A stretch of 64,000 nt of DNA from Allium sativum (taxonomy: Eukaryota; Streptophyta; Magnoliopsida; Asparagales; Amaryllidaceae): contig CM060915.1 of NCBI GenBank assembly GCA_030737875.1, positions 629,302,786 through 629,366,785 on the forward strand, given 5' to 3'. Every line of letters begins with the position of its first letter. The stretch's first letter is position 1. Below the pieces are notes generated by a model, which saw nothing but the letters and a program-made list of their open reading frames with translations, had not been told where the DNA came from and did no database searches. Both the position numbers and the translations under genes were made by a program. This document shows, in pieces, positions 56,266-64,000 of this stretch.

Positions 56266-58169
56266 GAATGGGTTGAGAGTGACAAGTCTATAATTAACGT
56301 ATATTTGATTATATATAATCCGATCTTCGAAAATATGATTTTTTGAATATATAAAAGTTATATATATTTGAAAAGTTAATCAACTAATAAAGTTATCGAT
56401 ATATATATATATATATAAATGAAAGTTGAGTTGGTTAATTAAACAACTTCCAGCTCCGTTCCTTTTCAAGGACGAAAAGACGTTAAGTGTGGGAGATTGT
56501 AACAACCCGGAATTTCGGAATCAATTTCAAATTTTTATTTTAGAAATTTTAATGGATTTTAAATATTTTAAATAATTTATTTCAAATAATAATGAGTAAA
56601 AATTTATTTAAATCGAAATTAGAACGAATAAATTTATTTTAATTATAAAAGGAGTTAGAAATAGCGCAGTAGTTTGAAAATTTGAATTTGAACTTCGATT
56701 GAATGTACATGATTCAAAATAAATCGGATTTTAGTAAAGCCAAAAATATTAGGATCTGTTTAAAAATATCTTTCCAATGAATCTGAAAAATTGAAATTTC
56801 ATAGCGGGAATTAAAAGTTATGCCCAATTTAAAATTCAGAATAGTCGCTATAGAATTTAATATAAAATATAACCCGTATAAATAGCCATTTTGCTAATGA
56901 CCTCCATTTTCGACGAAACCACTTTGGTCGGATCCGAAATGTCAAATTATTGCAAGATTCCAATTTTCATAATTTTTGGAATTAATATGTGAGCGCGATA
57001 AACTAAAACATATTTGGTCAATTTCAGTTGAATTTAATCGATTAGAAAAGGTCCATTTTCAAACGATCTCCAAATTCAACGAAATTAATTTTGTTAAGAC
57101 TGTATCGTCAAAACATAGCTAGATTTATTTTTCGGGAATTTTCGGAGTCCGTATGTGATCCCGGTGAATTTAAACGTACGATTGAATTAAATAAATAAAC
57201 GATTTATATTTTAAATTGAAGAAAACTGACTGAAAACAATCGATTGGGCTGACGGGACCTAGCCCATTGTGTTCTGAACGGGGTAATTTGCCTAGGGATA
57301 ACTCTCGTTGGGCTGAAATTGGAGCTACTGAGACTTAATGGTTTTATTTGCATAACTAGGAATTAAATATTATTTTATTATAAATATACATTAATTCCAA
57401 ACCCTAATCTACTAACACAGCCTCCACCCACATTTTCGAAGGCCTGGAAACTCCGAATTATAACCATTAAAATCTTTGAATCTACTCAATAAATTCATGA
57501 CCTTATAAAGCAAAATTCATAGAGAAAAAAAGAGGGCTTCAATTTGGTACGGGTGAGATCGTTTTCAGTGGAGTATGGATCTCGATTTGGTGGCTCAAAA
57601 GGCCAGTGGTTTGGACGCCGATTCAGGCGGAGGGGGGGGGGGAGGGGGGTAGGTGGAGTTCACCTGAACTCCAGCTATGGGATGGCGCTGCTCCTCTGCT
57701 TCCCGTGGCGCCGTCCGATCGGCTTCCGTACCCTCCAGGTGGCGCACGTTTCATGGCAGGAGGAAGGTGCGGATGTTTTCATCGTTTCCAGAAGTATACG
57801 AAGTGGAAGAAAGGTTAATCGACTTATTAAACTAATTAAATAAGGTTAATTATATTTAATTATATAATAATGAAATTAAATGTATGTAACACGATATCTT
57901 CTTCATACGAGGTCGAAATTCAGAAATTCAAATTTCGTTGGAACCGCAAAAATGAGATCTACAACATGGAGTTGACCTGAACAGATTTGGAGCTTTATAC
58001 AATTTTAAACGGAGTAAAAATCCAATGTGAGAAATTATATTCTTTTTATTATATTATTAAAATTTACTAATCATAATTGTAGCATTACTCATACGCTGTA
58101 TTATTCTGCTGATTGTCATACGTGATTTGATATGTGATTGGTGTGTTCTGTAGATCTGTTAAAATTAAC

Positions 58170-60430
58170 ATTTCTGTTAATTAGAATTGGATTAAACAAA
58201 ACTATCCTTTTTTGTTGATTAGATTTGGTGATCAAAAATTAACAATGGTGTTAATTAAAAAAATATTTAAACAAAATTATCCTTTTGTGTTGATTAGATT
58301 TGTTGATAAAAAATTAACAATTGTGTTAATTAGAAAACTAGTTAAACAAAATTATCCTTTTGTGTTGATTAGATTTGTTGATCAAAAAAATTAACGATTG
58401 TGTTAATTAGAAAAATAGTTAAACAAAATCATCCTTTTATATTGATTAGATTTGTTGATCAAAAAAATTAACAATTGTGTTAATTAGAAAATAGTTAAGC
58501 AAAATTATCATTTTGTGTTGATTAGATTTGTTGATCAAAAAAATTAACAATTGTGTTTATTAGAAAAATAGTTAAACAAAATTATCCTTTTGTGTTGATT
58601 AGATTTGTTGATAAAAAAAATTAACAATTGTGTTAATTAGAAAAATAGTTAAATAAAATTATCATTTTTGTTAATTAGAATTATGTTTAACAAAAATTAT
58701 CATTTTTGTTAATTAGATTAGTTAAATCAAAAAAAAAATAACATATTTGTTAATTTGAATTGTGTTAAACAAAAATCATCATTTTTGTCAAATTAGAATA
58801 ATGGAATTAAAAAATGTCATTTTTGTCAAAATATAATTATTGGATCAAAATTTACATTTTTGTCAAAAAGATAATTGTTGAACTAAATTTGTCATTTTTG
58901 TCAAATCAAAATAATTGAAATAAAAAGGACGTTTTTATTGAAATAAAATAGTTGTAAACAAACACGTCATTTTTGTTATAATAAAATAGTTGTCAACAAA
59001 TATGTCATTGTTGTTATTATAAAATTGATGAAAACAAAAATATCATTTTTGTTATAATAAAATAGTTGAGAACAAATATGTCATTTGTTGTGACCAAAGG
59101 ATTGAAAACAAAAATATATCATTTTTGTTGTAGCCAAATAGTGAAACACAATTATCAATTTTTGTTGCAACCAAAAAGTTGAAACAAAATTGTCATTTTT
59201 ATCAGATTGCAAAAAGTTGAAACAAAATTGTCATTTTTGTCAAATTGTAAAAGTTGAAACAAAATTGTCATTTTTGTCATATTAGAATTGTTAAATAGAA
59301 ATATACATTTTTGTCAAATTAGAATAGTTAAATAGAAATATACATTTTTGGAAAACATATTAGTTGAAATAAAATATACATTTTGTCAAAATAGATTAGT
59401 TGAGATAAAAATATACATTTTTGTATAAATATAATTTTTAAACAAAAATATTCATTTTTGTCAAATTAGAATTGTTGAAACAAAAATATTCATTTTTGTC
59501 AATTAGTTTAGTTGAAACAAATGTATTCATTTTTGTCAAAATATATTCGTTGAAACAAAGATTTACATTTTGTCAAAGTATGATGGCTGAAAACCAAGAT
59601 TACATTTTGGTTAAATAGATTTGAGTTAAAACAAAAATAACATCTTTGTTAAATAAATTTGTGTTACAACAAAAATATCACTTCTGTTCATTATATTAAA
59701 TTAGAGTTGTTAACAATAAGAATTATCACTTTTATTCATTTTGTTAAAATTTGAACTGTTAACAATATGAAATATCTCTTTTATTCATTTTGTTAAATTA
59801 TAATTGTTCACAATATGAAGATATCATTTTTAATCATTTTGTTGAAATAGAATTGTCAACAAAAACGAAAATATCATTTTAATCATTTTGTTGAAATAGA
59901 ATTGTCAACAAAAATGAAAACATCATTTTAATCATTTTGTTGAAATAGAGTTGTCAACAAAAATGAAAACATCATTTTAATCATTTTGTTGAAAGTAGAA
60001 TTGTCAACAAAAATGAATGAATCACTCTTTATGCATTTTGTTGAAATAAAATATGTATGCAAATATAAGAATCATTTTTATTTGCAAAACATACATTAGA
60101 ATTTATATGCAAGTATAAAGATCATTTTTATTTGCAAAACATACATTAAAATTTGTATGCAAATATAAGGATTATTTTTATTCGCAAAACATACATTAGA
60201 ATTTATATGCAAATATAAAAATCATTTTTATTTGCAAAACATACATTAAAATTTGTATGCATATATAAGGATTATTTTTATTTGCAAAACGTACAGTAGA
60301 ATTTATATGCAAATATAAAAATCATTTTTATTTGCAAAACATACATTAGAAATTGTATGCAAATATAAGAATCATTTTTATTTGCAAAACATACATTAGA
60401 ATTTGTATGTTAAATAAAAAATCATTTTTA
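58170..60430 (+). repeat. tandem arrays in the G 3' LTR
   Basis: Four successive blocks: 75-79 bp units (58170-58650), about 40-bp CATTTTTGTCA units (58750-59600), about four copies of a 49-bp unit with AATCATTTTGTTGAAATAGA (59830-60020), and about seven copies of a 50-bp unit with ATCATTTTTATTTGCAAAAC (starts 60071, 60121, 60171; to 60420). The last blocks, about 59400-60400, are missing from the 5' LTR. Confidence 0.85.
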
Positions 60431-60706
60431 TTGTCACAACATATATTTGAATTTGTATGTTAATAAAAGAATTAATTTTATTGTCAAAACATTCATTGAA
60501 ACTTTATACAAATAAAATATTTCCTTTTTATTTGTTAGAGTTAAAAAATAGAATACAAATAAAAATTATCTTTTTATTTGTCATCAGCTAAAATGTCATG
60601 TAAACAAAATACACGTTTATTTGACATTATGAACATTTAGATGTGTTATGCCAATAAAAACATTCTTTTATTTGGCGTGTTAAACACGTTGGTGGAATCG
60701 TCGAAT

Positions 60707-60748
<42 letters not shown>

Positions 60749-62371
60749 TTAAGATTAAACGAATCGCGCGCGGTAGTTCGCGTTTCGAGATCGTAACTTT
60801 AAACGATTATACCGAAAGATCCAACTGTCGGATTTTCCCAAAACTGGAACCGTTAGGACGGCTTTGGGAAGATCTTTCCAACGATATAAATTTTGTCAAA
60901 ATCCAATGGTTAGATTTCGAGAAAAGTGTAAATCAAATTTTGATAAAAACAGTGCCAGGGTCGCCTATTGACCCGAAGCGTCGTTAAAATATATTGGGCT
61001 ATTTTTATATGAATAAAAATAGCTATAAATCGTTATAAAATAATATTAACGATATGAAATGGTTTAAATTATATATATGCGATAATTATTTGAAAATACT
61101 AAGTTCAATCTCATTTCAAATAATTATACGACAATTTAAATCGAAGATATTGAAGATGGTGATTGAAGACCGTCGATCTTCACATCGAATAGATGACTAC
61201 TGATGCTCGGCATTGAGTAGCTCCCAGTAAAGGGTTAAAGTGGTAGTTATCTGGACATACTTGTTGATTTTCCGGATAAGCGAGCACCTCTCTTCCGTAT
61301 TAGACGTACGGGACGAGGAATAGGTGTCTCCAGTTTCGTTTTGACCCAGAATGGACTTGTAAATGGATGTGTGTCTAACGTTCAATTTCATTCTATGTGA
61401 ATTGATTTCTATTTAATATACATTTGTTTGGTGGCGGAGAATTTATTCTCTTACTTAACACCCTTCTTTGGGACGGATGAGCTCAGAGGTTATATATTGA
61501 TAGTTATTGATCGCACGGCGTGAATTATCAATATGGCATGCCAAGATGCAAATGATCGAGGCTTTTGTTGAAAAGCAGAGCCTTGTGGTTGATGATCAAT
61601 CACGACCTGTTTAGGCATAGTTTTGTGTATAGCATTACTTCGCGAGCCTCATACCCTGGTAAGAGTTAGGAACGGGACAAGGGAACGCAGGGAGTGCACA
61701 CGTTTCTTTCTAGCTAGAAGTGGTATCAGGGTTTTGCAAGCCCTGACATTTTACTTATGTGGATGATAGATTACGAGGCCTCGGTTATATTGGTCGATAG
61801 TGACCAATTTATAGGTTCAATGGGACCGGGAAGCATGTGTCATGCATACCTAATCCACTAAAGTATTTGTAGACTGACCCAGAGGATCCAAGGATTCGCC
61901 CGGATCCGAATCCTTAGACATTTGCTAGAGTGTCTCGAATCGGTAAGGAGATCGTCCCTAGCCTTAACTCATGATGGAAACCCAATTTCCAATACGACAT
62001 TGCGGTTTTGATTGTAAACCTATATATAGCGACATAGTATATGGTAGCTATCCATCTAGGATTGATACATTTACTTTGAAGTATCTTAAAACTGATTAGA
62101 CACTAATAATAATACTAAAATATTATTTTCTACGTATCAAGCATGTTTGATCATTATAAGGTAAAACTTTATCCTCCGGTTTGCGTTGCATTGTGTGATG
62201 GGACTTGAGTCTTATAATGATTTCATTTTTCTAAAAAGCATTGTGTTGTTTTGAATAAAATTTTATTTACCTTATGCACTGACAATCCAATGGAGTAAAC
62301 TCGTTACGCATTAGCGGCGTGGTCCTGTGATTAGTCATATTGTTAGATAAGTTAGGAAAGATTTCTCATAC

Positions 62372-62385
62372 CAGTCCCATGACTG
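62372..62385 (+). other. conserved LTR stem-loop, CAGTC/GACTG version (G 3' LTR)
   Basis: Perfect 5-bp stem around CCAT, followed by AGTTTG..CAAACT and CGGGTGCC. Confidence 0.6.
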
Positions 62386-62784
62386 ACTCATAGTTTGTTT
62401 CACTTGCAAACTCGGGTGCCCAGATTGTCCACACGGGCAGTCAAGTAGCTTATTTTGCAGATATATTGAGTAGGATTCTAGATCGAAGCTTAAAGCTGTG
62501 TTCAGAGCAATGATAGTCTTTCGCTGTGTTAGTTTATTAGTTCCGGTGCATTGTATTAAAATTATTGTAAATTAATCTTTCACAATATTATATTTATCGA
62601 TTTACTCTGATATATTCTGCACTCTGATGTAACATTATTATGATGTAATAAAATTCTTCTGTTATTTGTTCTGATATGTTGTATGCCCAAAGTTAGTGAA
62701 TTCGAGGATTTATAACTTTTGGATCAGACCTGTGTGGTTTATGGTCGATTCAAAGGGCGAGGATTTTCGGGTCATTACATGATG

Positions 62785-62873
62785 GGTAAGGCTAAGTGGT
62801 TTTTGGATTGTGCAAGCTTCGGTTTTAGAAGAGTGGAGTGTAGTCAATTGTAGGAGATGTCGGGAGCAAGGTA
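62785..62873. other. unassigned flank right of G
   Basis: Presumed continuation of 50280-50867. It ends at a TGTAACGACTGCC LTR edge. Confidence 0.4.
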
Positions 62874-63468
62874 TGTAACGACTGCCCTACACCATCAGTG
62901 CAAAACAATCGCCAAGAGAAATAAATAAGAGAAAATGAAGGAAATAGAGTACAAAAGAAGAGAGAAGGAGGGAAAAACACATAATACTTTCACAGAACCT
63001 GTCGTATATCCCACATCACATCAGACAATATATAATAATAATAAATATAACAAGCGAGACATTGATAATTGTATAAACCACATAATCAGAGTACATGGTC
63101 ATACAGTCATACATAACAATAGAGTTTATACAAGAAACAAATGAACTCACTAATAAACTGCCTCAAATAATACATAGCATTGTCAAGATTACATATTGTG
63201 ATGCAGCGAAATAACAACAATAATATAGGTATAATATAAAAAGTTGTCTCCTCCTGCAAATCCACCTCCATAGCTCCAAGCAATGATAATACTTGTCACA
63301 TCGCCTACTCATCAACATCGTCGATGAGAACCTCAAGGTAATAAGAGGACACATAAAACCTTAGACCGAATAGTAGTTTGGTATGAATGATAACCAACTC
63401 TCAAAATACTAGACAAACTATAAAATTATAAGGAACATAGGTATGGAAAGCCATACATGTACTGTCCT
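62874..63468 (-). mobile_element. probable minus-strand LTR fragment
   Basis: The left edge TGTAACGACTGCC is, read on the minus strand, an LTR end in GGCAGTCGTTACA. The minus strand also has TTTCGCTGCATCA near 63201, like the CCGCTG box of the other LTRs. It is interrupted at 63469 by the next LTR. The family is otherwise unknown. Confidence 0.45.
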
Positions 63469-64000
63469 TGTGACAACCCCAAACTTCCGTGGTACGAAAG
63501 TAAGGATAATCATAGGAGCATAACATAATTACAACAATAACAGATCTCAGATAACAGCATATCATATAAATCATCACAGCGGAAATATAAATGTCATCAC
63601 AACATAACATCATAGACATCATAGTACGCAGTACAGGATAATTTAGCAAAATAGAAGTCTAAACAAAGAAAGAAATAATGTCTCAATCTCCACCAAAATA
63701 CATCAATGCTCAATAATGACTAAATGTCTCAAGAAGCAAATAAAAAGATAAAAAGAAAAGGTCTTCATCTCCTTCCTTAGCAAGCTCCAGTCCAGAAAAT
63801 ATCCATACCTAAAACCTGTCATTTGGCCGCCCCTATGGAAAGAGGGCACCCGAGTTTGCAAAGTGAAACAAACTACGAGTCAGTCATGGGACTGGTATGA
63901 GAAATCTTTCTTAACTAACAATATGGCTAATCACAGGATCACGCCGCTAACGCGTAATGGGTTTACTCCATTGGATTGATAATGCATAAGTTTAATAAAT
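63469..64000 (-). mobile_element. minus-strand LTR related to family G, right side outside the window
   Basis: The left edge TGTGACAACCCC is an LTR end in GGGGTTGTCACA on the minus strand. 63840-64000 is the reverse complement of 62270-62430, including the stem-loop (63881-63894) and the CGGGTGCC block. It forms an inverted pair with the G 3' LTR. Confidence 0.75.
63881..63894 (-). other. conserved LTR stem-loop, CAGTC/GACTG version (right edge)
   Basis: Same stem as the G LTRs, in inverted orientation (loop ATGG on the minus strand). Confidence 0.55.

Larger units (their letters stand above)
56090..56497 (+). other. G interior, non-coding
   Basis: 408 bp: primer-binding site, hairpin leader, an AT-rich stretch with a TATATATA run near 56400, then CGTTAAGTGTGGGAGAT as polypurine-type tract (about 56481-56497). 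Confidence 0.8.
50873..62779 (+). mobile_element. G: non-autonomous element with giant LTRs and a 408-bp interior
   Basis: LTRs of 5217 bp (50873-56089) and 6282 bp (56498-62779) enclose only a primer-binding site, a leader with three hairpins and a polypurine tract. No gag or pol anywhere. Ends are TGTAACAAC..GGTCATTACA. The flanks TAGTG (50868) and TGATG (62780) agree in 3 of 5 bases, so the target duplication is decayed or absent. Same family as solo LTR S and the fragment at 1-1641. The LTR size is extreme for so small an interior. Confidence 0.85.
56498..62779 (+). repeat. G 3' LTR
   Basis: 6282 bp, same order of parts as the 5' copy, with a poly-G run near 57630-57650 in the GC-rich block and a longer tandem-repeat section. 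TATA box at 57379-57386, stem-loop at 62372-62385, AATAAA at 62647-62652. Confidence 0.85.

Noticed and set aside
57544..57843. 99-codon frame in the GC-rich block of the G 3' LTR
   Set aside because: The frame depends on a poly-G run; the 5' LTR and S do not keep it, and no similarity is recognised.
52500..60430. Possible CRISPR-like or satellite array
   Set aside because: Regular repeats but no unique spacers, and they sit inside plant LTRs with LTR edges and a primer-binding site.
62935..63144. 69-codon frame near the right edge
   Set aside because: It lies within a probable minus-strand LTR fragment and is low-complexity Lys/Asn-rich; no recognisable domain.

Overview
The window is plant nuclear DNA made almost entirely of nested LTR retrotransposons. 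The grounds are multi-kilobase LTRs bounded by TGTAA..TTACA ends, primer-binding sites complementary to plant initiator tRNA-Met (TGGTATCAGAGC), Ty3/Gypsy polyproteins with chromodomain-like tails, non-autonomous hAT elements with 8-bp target duplications, and an AT-rich background. I see no intact single-copy host gene, tRNA or rRNA, and cannot name the species. A repeat-rich, probably heterochromatic part of a large angiosperm genome fits best. Every coding region found is broken by stops, frameshifts or insertions.

Layout. 1-1641 is the end of a giant LTR (family G). 1829-44911 is one old chromovirus-like Gypsy element, H (+ strand), flanked by the perfect 5-bp duplication CAATA and blown up to 43 kb by other elements inside it. 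Its 5' LTR (1829-2844, 15209-16595) is split by L (2845-15208), a coding-less LARD-type element with three LTR copies. Its gag-pol (16798-20031, 25115-26283) is split in the integrase zinc finger by S (20032-25114), a 5.1-kb solo LTR of family G. Its 3' untranslated part is split by M (26408-42500, minus strand), a second chromovirus-like element. M's protease is split by T (33222-38037, + strand), a 4.8-kb gag-only (TR-GAG-like) element with two 1088-bp LTRs and a GATCC target duplication. H ends with its polypurine tract and 3' LTR (42552-44911).

44917-50872 is the least retrotransposon-dominated part. It holds three hAT-like elements rich in GGGTCGGGT (45605-46244, 47647-48386, 49620-49996). 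It also holds a polyadenylated retroposed transcript copy (46911-49187) with a 16-bp target duplication, itself hit by one of the hAT elements. 50873-62779 is G, a non-autonomous element with LTRs of 5.2 and 6.3 kb around only 408 bp of internal DNA. The window ends in two minus-strand LTR fragments (62874-64000).

The most unusual signals are structural. (1) The 3' half of T carries about 15 short stem-loops whose arms differ in sequence but stay complementary, each closing a GGNTT pentaloop. (2) A stem-loop in the LTRs of H, M and G/S switches between CAGTC/GACTG and CAGAC/GTCTG arms. (3) The leaders of L and G share a covarying hairpin just after the primer-binding site. No retroelement here looks autonomous, though H and M would once have supplied the gag-pol proteins that L, G/S and T lack.
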